Below are positions 8,929 through 17,593 of a stretch of DNA of 62,303 bases, one piece after another. A program made the translations under genes and the position numbers. Where the stretch lies: positions 1 through 62,303 of the forward strand of contig NZ_AOLK01000002.1 of assembly GCF_000336755.1 (NCBI RefSeq), read 5' to 3'. Source of the DNA: Haloferax elongans ATCC BAA-1513. GTDB lineage: Archaea; Halobacteriota; Halobacteria; Halobacteriales; Haloferacaceae. The notes beneath the pieces were generated by a model. The model had not been told where the DNA came from. It did no database searches and saw only the letters and a list, made by a program, of their open reading frames with translations. Position 1 is the first letter of the stretch; every line of letters begins with the position of its first letter.

Positions 8929-8985
8929 ACCGCACCTACGACGGTCCTAAATTCTCCAACAGTCGGGTTTTCTACCGTCCCAGCC

Positions 8986-9007
8986 GCTTATATTGCGTAT
9001 AATAAGG
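8986..9007 (+). promoter_or_regulatory. 22-bp locus promoter motif (site 3)
   Basis: GCTTAT-N7-ATAATAA-GG. The last A lies 26 nt before the ATG of the GlmU-like gene at 9032. Confidence 0.65.
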
Positions 9008-9031
9008 CCGTTCGTTCGACTACGTCAGTCC

Positions 9032-10213
9032 ATGCAGGCTATCGTACTCGCTGCCGGCAAAGGCACTCGAATGCAGCCCCTGTCGAACGAGGTTCCGAAG
9101 CCGATGCTGTCGGTTGTGGGGCGTCCAATTGCGGCCCACACGGCCGACGCCGCGGTCGAAGCCGGTGCCGACGAACTCGTGTTCGTCGTCGGCTACGGTG
9201 AACAGACCGTTCGGGAGTTCTTCGGGGAATCCTATCAGGGAGTCCCAGTCTCCTACGTCGTCCAGGACGAACAGCAGGGAACTGCTGACGCCGTCCGAGC
9301 GACGAGCGACCACATCGACGGCCCGTTCGCGGTTCTCTACGGAGACAACCTCTACGACCCCGAGGGAATCTCGCGACTGTTCGAGGAAGCGCCCAGTATC
9401 GCTTCGTTCCGCGTTCCCAACCCCTCGAACTACGGTGTGTTGAGCGTCGAAGACGGTGCAGTCGCGGAAATTATGGAGAAACCCGATGCGCCACAGAATG
9501 ACCTCGTAAACGGCGGTGCGTACGTCTTCCCCGAGGACGCGCGCGACATGCTCGATGTCCCGCTGAGCGAGCGCGGTGAGCGTGAACTCACCGACGTCCT
9601 CGACCGAGTCATCGCGGAGTTCACCGTCACTCCTGTCACTCTCAGTCGATGGATGGACGTCGGCCGACCGTGGGAACTCCTCGAAGCGAACGAGTGGAAA
9701 CTCGGAACTGTGGAACGCCGCGTTGAGGGCGACGTCAGCGGGAACGCAACCATCCAGGGGAGCGTCGTCGTCGAAGAGGGAGCCACCATCCGCGATGGGA
9801 GCGTCGTCGAAGGACCAGCGTACATCTCCGAGGGTGCGACCGTCGGGCCGAACGCCTACATTCGGGGCTGCACGTACGTCGCACCCGACGTGTACGTCGG
9901 ACACGCCGTCGAAGTGAAAAACAGCGTGCTCCTCGAACGGACCACTGTCGGCCATCTCTCGTACGTCGGTGACAGCGTCGTCGGGCGTGACGTGAACTTC
10001 GGTGCTGGAACGAACGCCGCAAACCTTCGTCACGACGGCGATGTCGTGTCGATGACAGTGAAAGGCGACGATGTTCCGACTGGTCGGAAGAAGCTCGGTG
10101 CCATCGTCGGCGACGGTGTCAAGACGGGAATCAACACCTCGCTCGACCCTGGCGTGAAACTGTCATCGGGTGCACGAACGAAACCCGGAGAAGCCATCTA
10201 TCAGGACCGCTAA
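9032..10213 (+). CDS. glmU: GlmU-like bifunctional sugar-1-phosphate nucleotidyltransferase/acetyltransferase
   Basis: 393 residues. The N-terminal nucleotidyltransferase has the signature LAAGKGTRMQPLS, KPMLSVVGRP and LYGDNLYD. From about residue 230 a left-handed beta-helix of hexapeptide repeats follows (GNATIQGSVVVEEGATI...), ending with an acetyltransferase-type tail (GAGTNAANLRHD, GVKTGINTSL). This is the archaeal GlmU architecture, making GlcNAc-1-P and then UDP-GlcNAc, although a glucose-1-P thymidylyltransferase-like specificity cannot be excluded. The start at 9032 (MQAIVLAAGKG) is the family start and fits the promoter spacing. The AsnB-like gene converges on it. Confidence 0.88.
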   Translation: MQAIVLAAGKGTRMQPLSNEVPKPMLSVVGRPIAAHTADAAVEAGADELVFVVGYGEQTVREFFGESYQGVPVSYVVQDEQQGTADAVRATSDHIDGPFAVLYGDNLYDPEGISRLFEEAPSIASFRVPNPSNYGVLSVEDGAVAEIMEKPDAPQNDLVNGGAYVFPEDARDMLDVPLSERGERELTDVLDRVIAEFTVTPVTLSRWMDVGRPWELLEANEWKLGTVERRVEGDVSGNATIQGSVVVEEGATIRDGSVVEGPAYISEGATVGPNAYIRGCTYVAPDVYVGHAVEVKNSVLLERTTVGHLSYVGDSVVGRDVNFGAGTNAANLRHDGDVVSMTVKGDDVPTGRKKLGAIVGDGVKTGINTSLDPGVKLSSGARTKPGEAIYQDR

Positions 10214-10299
10214 GGTCGTTTTACCGTAGTAGATTCTTCTCGAAGTAGTTGTCCGGTCGGACCCCGAACTCCCGTCGGCGCAGAAACAGCCCGGCTGGG

Positions 10300-12009
10300 T
10301 TAGAGGTTCGAGAGAAGTTGCTCCGGTGGACAGAGCACGTCGTTCGGCGTCAGGAGCGACGTATCGACGGCGGAGTTCATCCACGTCGTGATGTCGTTGA
10401 TGCGGAGTTTGACTCTGACCGGGAGTTCGTGGATTCTGGGGTACCCAGGGAAGAGTTTGCGGTCGAGTTCGTTCTCTGCGTACTGGGCGTCCATGTCCGG
10501 CCACGGCGTGCTGAACGGCTCGATACCGGGGAGTTTCCGTCGCAGGAACTTCTCTATCTGGTTCTTCCTGAAGGAGTGGTGCGGACGGTCAGGCGGGCGA
10601 TGTCGGAAGATGTCTGGGTTCAGCTTCCGCATGGCCTCCTTCATCGTCTCCGTGTTCCGCTCTTCGGGCGGCGTCTTCAGGTGCCAGTCGATGAGTTCGG
10701 CGTCGGCCGCGACGAACGACTCGATGTAGTTGTCGGAGAGCTCGAAGTGGAACGGAAGCGTCGGCTGGTTCTGGATTCCGACGAGTGCGATGCTGTCGTA
10801 GATGTTGTCGTAGCGGTTCGACCACTTGTCGAGTTGCTCGTGGACGACCTCGTCGATGAACCCCATGCTCGTGTCGAACTCGTCGTAACACTCGGGGAAG
10901 ACGTGGTCACACGCCGGGTGATAGCCGAACTTCGACGACAGCACCTTGGTCGGGTCGGGGTTCGGGTCGAGACCCTGAAGCGGGAACTTGTTCCCCAAGA
11001 TGTCGACGACGTTCCGGGGGAGAAAGTGCCCCCGAAGGAGCGTGTCGAAGAACAGGCCGTGGAAGACGGTGTCGGCGTCGAGCTTCCCATCGCACCCCGC
11101 GTGGTGGACGTGGACTGATTCTCGCGTCCCGAGGCAGTACTTGATGACGCTCTCGTCGACGTTGAGATAGTCCTCGTTCGCGACGAGTGTCTCGTGGTCC
11201 GCGCCGTACTGGTTCGCGATGTTCCGGGCGACGACGACTTCTGGATGGTCCGGCGTCCCGAGTGTGTAACACACGTCGATACCGGGATGCTGCGCGACGA
11301 TTGTCCGCGAATCGTAGCCGCCGCTCAGGAGGACTCCCTGTTTCCCCGGATAGTTCGACCGACGGGTGATGGCACGTTCGAGCCGTGCTGCGAGTTCGTC
11401 CACGTAGTCGAATTCGTCGGGGCCTGCCGGGTCGTAGATGAACCGAGACAGGGTTCCAGCCTCGTCGGTGGTCAGGAAGCCGTCGAACGGGACGGCGTTG
11501 AGTTGGTCGAAGACGGTTCGTTCGTCGACGACGACCCCCATGTGGACGTATTCGAGCAACCCACGTGTGTCGACGTCCGTGTGCGGAACCGCAGAGACGA
11601 CTCGTCTCGGGTTCGTTCCGAAGACACGACCCCTCGGCGTGTCGGCGTAGAAACACTGCCACGTTCGAATCGGGTCGGTCGCAACGATTGCGTCGCCGTC
11701 CAGTTCGACGAACACGAGGAACGACCCATTGAGTTCCGAGAACGCATCGCGGCCGATTTCTTCGTATCGGTCGAGTGTGTACTCGGCGACCGGGGTCGAA
11801 ACGTCGTCCGGGGGGAAGACCTCACCCCAGAGGACGCAGTAGCCTCGCTCGTCGCTGTAGGTCGCCGACCGACCGGGGAAGCCAAGCGCAGGGTCGCGAA
11901 TCGCGACCGTCGCGTTTTCACCCGCACCGACCCAGTCGAAACTCGACCGTGAGGCGAGTTCGTCGAACGCGCCGTCGTCTTCGAGGACGCCAAACAGTTC
12001 TTTGTTCAT
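10300..12009 (-). CDS. AsnB-like amidotransferase lacking the N-terminal catalytic Cys
   Basis: 569 residues from the ATG at 12009 (MNKELFGVLEDD), 29 nt after the glmS stop and so probably in the same operon. The C-terminal half is an asparagine-synthetase domain with the PP-loop LLSGGYDSR. The N-terminal part is a glutaminase-2-like fold (ELNGSFLVFVELDGDAIVATDP), but the chain does not begin with Met-Cys, so it has no Ntn nucleophile. Such proteins in polysaccharide loci are proposed to amidate uronic acids, using ammonia or a partner glutaminase. With two uronate-forming dehydrogenases nearby, that role is likely here. True asparagine synthesis is the alternative. Confidence 0.8.
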   Translation of the reverse strand: MNKELFGVLEDDGAFDELASRSSFDWVGAGENATVAIRDPALGFPGRSATYSDERGYCVLWGEVFPPDDVSTPVAEYTLDRYEEIGRDAFSELNGSFLVFVELDGDAIVATDPIRTWQCFYADTPRGRVFGTNPRRVVSAVPHTDVDTRGLLEYVHMGVVVDERTVFDQLNAVPFDGFLTTDEAGTLSRFIYDPAGPDEFDYVDELAARLERAITRRSNYPGKQGVLLSGGYDSRTIVAQHPGIDVCYTLGTPDHPEVVVARNIANQYGADHETLVANEDYLNVDESVIKYCLGTRESVHVHHAGCDGKLDADTVFHGLFFDTLLRGHFLPRNVVDILGNKFPLQGLDPNPDPTKVLSSKFGYHPACDHVFPECYDEFDTSMGFIDEVVHEQLDKWSNRYDNIYDSIALVGIQNQPTLPFHFELSDNYIESFVAADAELIDWHLKTPPEERNTETMKEAMRKLNPDIFRHRPPDRPHHSFRKNQIEKFLRRKLPGIEPFSTPWPDMDAQYAENELDRKLFPGYPRIHELPVRVKLRINDITTWMNSAVDTSLLTPNDVLCPPEQLLSNL

Positions 12010-12037
12010 CGTTCGGAGATTCGATATTCGGTCGAGT

Positions 12038-13846
12038 TCATTCGACGGTGACGCTCTTTGCAAGGTTCCGTGGCTTGTCTATCGCGCGGTCGAGTTCGGT
12101 CGCACAGTAGTACGAGAGCAACTGCAACTGGACGTTCGCCAGGAGGTTCGAACAGACGGGATGCATGTCGGGGACCGAGAGGTGCGCGTCGGCCGTATCC
12201 ACGATTTTGTGGTTCGGTGGCGAGACGGCGACAATCGGTGCGCCGCGCGTCTGGGCCTCTTTGGCGTTCGTCACCGTCTTGTCGCAGTCGTCAGCACAGA
12301 CTGCGAACACCGGCGTCCGGTCGGTGACGAGCGCGAGCGGGCCGTGCTTGAGTTCGCCCGATGCGAATCCTTCAGCGTGTTCGTAGGTGATCTCCTTGAA
12401 CTTGAGCGCCCCCTCCTTGGCGACCGAACAGCCGAGTCCGCGGCCGATAAAGAAGTACGCGCTCTTGTCGAGATGTTCCTGAGCCAGGTCGGCGGCGTCG
12501 CTCGACTGGAGGATTCTATCGACAGCGCTGGGGAGCGCTCGCAGGTCCGAAAGCAGTTGCCCGACGTTGTTCACGCGGGTCGCCGTCTCGTTGACGCGAG
12601 CGATGTGCTGGCTGAGCATCGTGAGCATCACCGCTTGCGAGGAGAACGTCTTCGTCGCGGCGACGCCGATTTCGGGACCGGCACGGATGTAGAGTGGTTC
12701 GTCCGCTTCGCGTGCGACGGTCGACTGCACGACGTTCGTCACGGCGAGCGTCGAGGCTCCCACGTCGTTTGCCTGCCGCAGTGCTTGGAGTGTGTCGGCC
12801 GTCTCGCCGCTCTGGGTTACTGCGACGAACAGTGTGTTCTCCGGCGGCGTTCCGGTGTTGACGTCGTATTCGCTGGCGCGAATCGCACGCGCCGACACGT
12901 CACACCGGTTCAAGATGCCCGACCCGAAGAGGGCGGCGTGGTACGAGGTTCCGCACCCGACGAGGTGAACGGTGTCGATACCGGTGAGGTCCAAATCCAC
13001 GTCGAGGTCGGTCACGTGCTCGTCGGCGTCGATTCGTCCCTCGATGGTCTTCTGCAGCGACGTCGGTTGGGTGTGAATCTCCTTGAGCATGAAGTGGTCG
13101 TACTGGCCCTTGCCGGTCTCATCGGGTTGCCAGTCGACCTCTTGTACCTCGCGCTGGACGTGCTCGTCGTTCTCGTCGACGATGTCGACGCCGTCAGTGC
13201 GAACCTCGACGGTGTCACCGTCTTCGAGGTAGACCACGGTGTCGGTGTAATCGAGGAACGCCGGCACGTCGCTCGCCAGGTAGTAGCCGTCTTCCTCGAC
13301 GCCGAGGACGAGCGGCGACCCCTGTCGGGCAGCGAAGATGGAGTCGTTTTCGTCGACGACCACGGCGATTGCGTAACTCCCTTCGAGGTCTGTGACCGTG
13401 TGCTTGAACGCAGCGAGCGGTTCGTTCCCTCGGTCGAGGTAGTACGCGATGAGGTTCGGAATGACCTCTGTGTCGGTGTCGCTCGTGAACTCGTAGCCCT
13501 CAGAGAGCAGTATCTGCTTGATAGACTCGTAGTTCTCGATGATACCGTTGTGAACGACCGCGACGCGGTCGCTCTCGTCGGTGTGGGGGTGTGCGTTCTC
13601 GTCGCTCGGCGGTCCGTGCGTACTCCACCGGGTGTGGCCGATGCCGAGCGTCGCACTGCTCTCGACGGTGTCGATGGTGTCTTTGAGTTCCGAGACCTGA
13701 CCCGAGCACTTCCAGACGTCGAGTCCGTTCCCGTTTTTGACTGCGACCCCAGCCGAGTCGTAGCCGCGGTATTCGAGCTTTTCGAGCCCGGTCACGAGCG
13801 GACCGAGAGCGCGGTCAGCGCCGACGTGCGCGATGATTCCACACAT
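12038..13846 (-). CDS. glmS: Glutamine-fructose-6-phosphate aminotransferase
   Basis: 602 residues, full length. It starts with MCGIIAHVG, whose Cys is the glutaminase nucleophile, followed by GLEKLEYRGYDSAG. The C-terminal half has two SIS domains (LVGCGTSYHAALFG, VTQSGETADTLQAL) and the end KSVTVE typical of GlmS. It makes glucosamine-6-phosphate from fructose-6-phosphate and glutamine, feeding GlmM and GlmU in this window. The AsnB-like gene follows with 29 nt between. Upstream, a short leader ORF ends 1 nt before this ATG, and a copy of the locus promoter motif lies at 14022-14043. Confidence 0.96.
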   Translation of the reverse strand: MCGIIAHVGADRALGPLVTGLEKLEYRGYDSAGVAVKNGNGLDVWKCSGQVSELKDTIDTVESSATLGIGHTRWSTHGPPSDENAHPHTDESDRVAVVHNGIIENYESIKQILLSEGYEFTSDTDTEVIPNLIAYYLDRGNEPLAAFKHTVTDLEGSYAIAVVVDENDSIFAARQGSPLVLGVEEDGYYLASDVPAFLDYTDTVVYLEDGDTVEVRTDGVDIVDENDEHVQREVQEVDWQPDETGKGQYDHFMLKEIHTQPTSLQKTIEGRIDADEHVTDLDVDLDLTGIDTVHLVGCGTSYHAALFGSGILNRCDVSARAIRASEYDVNTGTPPENTLFVAVTQSGETADTLQALRQANDVGASTLAVTNVVQSTVAREADEPLYIRAGPEIGVAATKTFSSQAVMLTMLSQHIARVNETATRVNNVGQLLSDLRALPSAVDRILQSSDAADLAQEHLDKSAYFFIGRGLGCSVAKEGALKFKEITYEHAEGFASGELKHGPLALVTDRTPVFAVCADDCDKTVTNAKEAQTRGAPIVAVSPPNHKIVDTADAHLSVPDMHPVCSNLLANVQLQLLSYYCATELDRAIDKPRNLAKSVTVE

Positions 13847-13847
13847 T

Positions 13848-13961
13848 TCAGAACACCGCCATGTGGGTGTCGGCGTCTCGACTGTCGTGCGTAACCGAGG
13901 GCGTCGAATGGCGCGGTTCGATTGCTGTCGTCTCGTTCGAGTGTTGGGTCCGACGTATCAT
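13848..13961 (-). CDS. Possible 37-codon leader ORF before glmS
   Basis: It starts at the ATG at 13961 (MIRRTQHSNETTAIEPRHST...) and ends with a TGA at 13848-13850, one nucleotide before the glmS ATG. The promoter motif about 60 nt upstream would put the transcript start near 13995, so the ORF would be the first thing translated. Composition is unremarkable, and coding is inferred only from position. In-frame readthrough is impossible; coupling by termination-reinitiation is possible. Confidence 0.3.
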   Translation of the reverse strand: MIRRTQHSNETTAIEPRHSTPSVTHDSRDADTHMAVF

Positions 13962-14021
13962 GGTTTCGGGGTGCCAGTGGGCGAGAGGTTGCCCTTGCAA
14001 ACCCCCATGTGCTGAAAGTCC

Positions 14022-14043
14022 CATTACTATAGACGCGCTAAGC
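14022..14043 (-). promoter_or_regulatory. 22-bp locus promoter motif (site 4)
   Basis: Coding strand GCTTAG-N7-ATAGTAA-TG. It faces the glmS-asnB operon and lies about 60 nt before the small leader ORF. Confidence 0.5.
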
Positions 14044-14298
14044 CGCGGCTTCGACGCCGAAACCTGGCGAATTCGCGACGAGTCGGACGAGACACACATT
14101 TGGCAGTGCGTGCTCGTAGACCCCCTGATTTTCACACTTTACGCTCCCTGGAAACAGTCGAAGGACGGCTTACAGTACTGATAAAATACCGTCACAGCAC
14201 GTGTTTGGTGTGTCGCGGGCGAGGAGCACCTTCGTCGCGCTTTGTGGGTGCGCTGGGTAGTCGAAACAGAACCACGCCCGGCGAACTGACGGTCTCGG

Positions 14299-16266
14299 TC
14301 AGGGGACCGGACGCGTACAAATCGTGACGTGGCCGTTCGAGTAGACGTAGTTCGTCGCCCCCGGACACACCTCGGTCTTCGATGGATTCAGATTCCGAAC
14401 CGACTCGGTCTGATTCCGCTCGAAGTACGACGCGCTTTCGGATTGGTACGACCGATACGCCGTGATTCCCTGTGGCATCGGTTTGCCGTCGCTTGTGGGC
14501 AGCGGTTCGGCAGGGTAGGCATCTGTTCGCTCCCACACCGTTCCGTACGGGAGGTCGGTGTACAGTTCACCGCCTTCACCAGTCGGGCGAGCCGAGCTGA
14601 ACGTCTCTACTGCGGCGAGTTCTTGGTCAGTGTACGAGAGGCGTTCGTGCTGGTCGGTGAACACTGGACTGTCCATCGCCCCGTCGTTCGACATAATCAT
14701 GACGTTCGGGTAGACCAGTGTGAAGAGGAGTAAGACGACGCCGATGACCTTGAGTGTGGTTCGGTTGGCGAGGTGCCGAAATCCGACGACGCCGACGATA
14801 GCGAGCAGGGCGTAGAGGAACCCGACCCATCGGCCCGGGACGAAACTCTCGATTCCGAAAAGCGGGAGGCCGAGCACGACGAACAGCATCGTGACGATAC
14901 TCCCGACGAAGGTGTACGTCGTCTGGTTCGACCGCGACCGCTTGAGTACCGTGAGACAGCCAATGACACCGGCGAAGAGCAGTAGCAGGAACCCCGCTTC
15001 GGTGACGTACGTCGATACCTGTGAGAGGAACGTCGGCCCGGCGCTCCCGGTCGTGCCGGATGCACCGGTCGAGCCACCACTTCCACTGACTCCAGTCAAA
15101 AACCCGGCGTTGAACAAGTTCACGTAGAAGTAACTGAGCACCGTCTCGAGGAAGGTATCTCCCTTGTACGGAGTCAACGACCACGTAAACACGATGAGCC
15201 CGAGGTTGAACACCACGAGTCCTGCGAGATTCACTGGATTCGACCCACCACCTGTAAACGAGAGGGGGTCGGGATTCTCGGTGAAGAAGTCGAATCGGAG
15301 GAGAATTTGAGCGAGGAAGCCCGAGATGAGAAGCACCAACATGATGAACGACGACACCTGGTGGGTGAGGATGACGGCGGTGCTGAACAGCACGAGCAGT
15401 CCGAAGTCACGCCATCGTTCGCTCGCGTGCGTGATTCGGACGAGGCTGTAGAGACATGCGAGGAAGAACACCAGCCCCATACTCGTCGGGATGAGATGCA
15501 TCCCCCAGCGGACCACCTGGTCGCCCATCGCGTAGAGCGTGGTCGCGACGAGTGCCCAGCGAAGCGGGACGAGGAGCCGCGCAGTCCCGTAGACGAAAAG
15601 CGGGATGAGCGGCATCACGACACCGAGAGAGAGGTACAACCCGTTCCGAAGCGACACGTCGAGCAGGTTCGTCGCCGCGGCCGTGACAAGGTGGAAAAGC
15701 GGCGAGGCGTAGTACTTGACGTCGCTGATTGCAGCCAGCGAATCCGCTTCGAGTACCATCTGGACGAACGTCGTGTGCGACCAGATGTCGATTCCGATGT
15801 ACCCAGTCGTCGTGTAGAGCGCAGCGAATCGGACGACGAACGAGTACACGAGGATTTGGGTGAGGAACACGCTCGGGCGGAGTTCTTCGGCCGGTGAGAG
15901 GAGTATCTGGCCGAGCAGCACGGCACCGACTACCCCACCGACTTGCAGGAAGAGGACACTCCGTTCGCCTTGCTTGACGGCGATGACGAGTATCGCGGCC
16001 AGCCCCAAGAAAATCCCAGCAGACAGGAGTCTACTGATTGATGGTGCCAGTGTTGGAAGACCAGTTGTCGTTCCTGTCCCTCGGGCTGCGAGCAGATACA
16101 GTACACATCCCGTCCCTAGTATGAGCGGCAGCGTCACGATGAAAATCTGTGACGACAGGAACCGCAGTGGGAACAGTCCGATGGCGAGTACGAGACCAAC
16201 GACTGCCGTGAGTACGTCGAGCTCTGCCTGTTGCAATCGACCGTATAGTGATGAGAGTAGGTTCAT
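14299..16266 (-). CDS. Multi-spanning membrane protein, GT-C-like glycosyltransferase candidate
   Basis: About 655 residues from the ATG at 16266 (MNLLSSLYGRLQQ), with 12 or more hydrophobic segments and a soluble C-terminus of about 130 residues. After helix 5 the loop GYIGIDIWSHTTFVQMVLE puts Asp and His just after a membrane segment, as in GT-C enzymes that use polyprenyl-linked sugars. A loop with Gly/Ser/Thr repeats (about 405-425) is also visible. It follows the ATP-grasp gene by 54 nt. It may transfer a sugar on the outer face or polymerise repeat units; a Wzy-like polymerase is the alternative. Confidence 0.6.
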   Translation of the reverse strand: MNLLSSLYGRLQQAELDVLTAVVGLVLAIGLFPLRFLSSQIFIVTLPLILGTGCVLYLLAARGTGTTTGLPTLAPSISRLLSAGIFLGLAAILVIAVKQGERSVLFLQVGGVVGAVLLGQILLSPAEELRPSVFLTQILVYSFVVRFAALYTTTGYIGIDIWSHTTFVQMVLEADSLAAISDVKYYASPLFHLVTAAATNLLDVSLRNGLYLSLGVVMPLIPLFVYGTARLLVPLRWALVATTLYAMGDQVVRWGMHLIPTSMGLVFFLACLYSLVRITHASERWRDFGLLVLFSTAVILTHQVSSFIMLVLLISGFLAQILLRFDFFTENPDPLSFTGGGSNPVNLAGLVVFNLGLIVFTWSLTPYKGDTFLETVLSYFYVNLFNAGFLTGVSGSGGSTGASGTTGSAGPTFLSQVSTYVTEAGFLLLLFAGVIGCLTVLKRSRSNQTTYTFVGSIVTMLFVVLGLPLFGIESFVPGRWVGFLYALLAIVGVVGFRHLANRTTLKVIGVVLLLFTLVYPNVMIMSNDGAMDSPVFTDQHERLSYTDQELAAVETFSSARPTGEGGELYTDLPYGTVWERTDAYPAEPLPTSDGKPMPQGITAYRSYQSESASYFERNQTESVRNLNPSKTEVCPGATNYVYSNGHVTICTRPVP

Positions 16267-16320
16267 ATGTAACGAATACGCGCGCCCGAATCGGCGTTCG
16301 ATGCCGACTCGGGACTGCAA

Positions 16321-17424
16321 TTAGATTGTCGTCGTCTCTCTGCCGCTGGTGGAGAGCACGTCCTGATAGTTTTGCGTCGCGTGGACGCCCCATTCGATGT
16401 CAACCTCGGGGAGGTCCTGTCCGAGGGCGTACTGGACACCGAGCGCCGGCATATTGACCCCTGCGTCGATGCAGGCTGAACTAGACCTAGAGACACGGGG
16501 ACTGAGTTCGAAGAGTTTCGGGTGCCCGGTGGCGTCCTGCTTGAATCGAAACGTGGCGTTGTATTCGATGCCGAGTGCCGAACTGAGTTCTCGCGCATAC
16601 CGGATGAGGCTCGGGCACTCCTCGATGGTGCTCTCGAAGCGTTCTCGGTCGCTGGTCTCATCGTGAGTGCGCGAAACCGCCACTGGAACGTCGTCCGCTC
16701 CGGCGAGCACGTCGACACAGTACTCCTTACCGGGCAGGTATTCCGTCACGACGAGGTTCGGAAACTCGGCCGTCTCTTCGAGGACTGGGAAAGCGTCGTC
16801 TAGGGTTGTCACGAGACTGCTGGGCGTCTTCTCCGCCACGGTATCTGTCTGGTCGGCGTCTGGGTCGAGAATTCGAAGCCCGCGCATCTCGCTTTCGACT
16901 GGTGGCTTGAAGCAGACGCTCCGAGTGGGATAGCCGAGTGCGTAGACTGCGTCGATGAACTCTTTGGACGTCGAGACGCGGTAAAACTCAGGCGTGATTG
17001 GGAGACACTGCTTGACGAGTGCGCCATAGAGTTCCCCGCTATCGCACGCAACAGCGAGCGTGTCCGGGTCGGAGACCATCACTTCGACTCCGAGTTCTTC
17101 GAAGGTGTCTGTGGCCTCTGAGAGCGGTCGTAGTTCCGATGCGACGAGTGGAAGCAAGACATCGACTCCCTCGCGACGAGCAATCTCCGCTACAGTCGGG
17201 ATGAACTCGCCGCTATCGGCCGTCGGTACAGTAGCCGCCGTATCGACGAGACGAAATCCGCACGCATCTGGGTCGGTATCGACACCGACGATACGGGCGT
17301 CGAACGCGTCGGTCTGGCGGAGTACACTGATGATGCCCGACGTGGCGGGGTATCCCACGCCGGTCACCAGCACGGTCACGCCGTCGTCCCGACTCGAAGG
17401 CCGAGTGGTATCCAGCAGTGTCAT
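16321..17424 (-). CDS. ATP-grasp carboxylate-amine ligase-like protein
   Basis: 367 residues. The N-terminal Rossmann-like domain (VTVLVTGVGYPATSGIISVLRQ) is as in carbamoyl-phosphate-synthase-type ATP-grasp proteins. The central ATP-grasp region includes VCFKPPVESEMRGLRIL and VVTEYLPGKEYCVDVLAG. The metal site FELSPRVSRSSSACIDAGVNMP is close to the usual E-x-N-P-R-x-S-R. Such enzymes in surface-glycan loci are thought to attach an amino acid or small acid to a sugar. The substrate is unknown. The gene is the first of its operon and starts 27 nt after the promoter motif. Confidence 0.75.
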   Translation of the reverse strand: MTLLDTTRPSSRDDGVTVLVTGVGYPATSGIISVLRQTDAFDARIVGVDTDPDACGFRLVDTAATVPTADSGEFIPTVAEIARREGVDVLLPLVASELRPLSEATDTFEELGVEVMVSDPDTLAVACDSGELYGALVKQCLPITPEFYRVSTSKEFIDAVYALGYPTRSVCFKPPVESEMRGLRILDPDADQTDTVAEKTPSSLVTTLDDAFPVLEETAEFPNLVVTEYLPGKEYCVDVLAGADDVPVAVSRTHDETSDRERFESTIEECPSLIRYARELSSALGIEYNATFRFKQDATGHPKLFELSPRVSRSSSACIDAGVNMPALGVQYALGQDLPEVDIEWGVHATQNYQDVLSTSGRETTTI

Positions 17425-17449
17425 CGGCAGATGTGGGTCCCCGGAGGGT

Positions 17450-17471
17450 CCTTATTATATAGTCGATAAGA
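17450..17471 (-). promoter_or_regulatory. 22-bp locus promoter motif (site 5)
   Basis: Coding strand TCTTAT-N7-ATAATAA-GG, ending 27 nt before the ATP-grasp ATG at 17424. Confidence 0.65.
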
Positions 17472-17593
17472 AGCGTGAGACAACGAAACTCGGTGCAATT
17501 GCAGAACGTCGCGAGAATCCGCGACCCGACAATCGTCAGGGGACGCTCCCCGGAAGTAACCAGGAGATGCTCCCCGGCGGTCGCTAGGAGACG

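Noticed and set aside
12002-13894. 630-codon plus-strand ORF
   Set aside because: It is antisense to glmS and part of the AsnB-like gene. The translation is Val/Arg-rich without any domain, a typical shadow frame in GC-rich haloarchaeal DNA.
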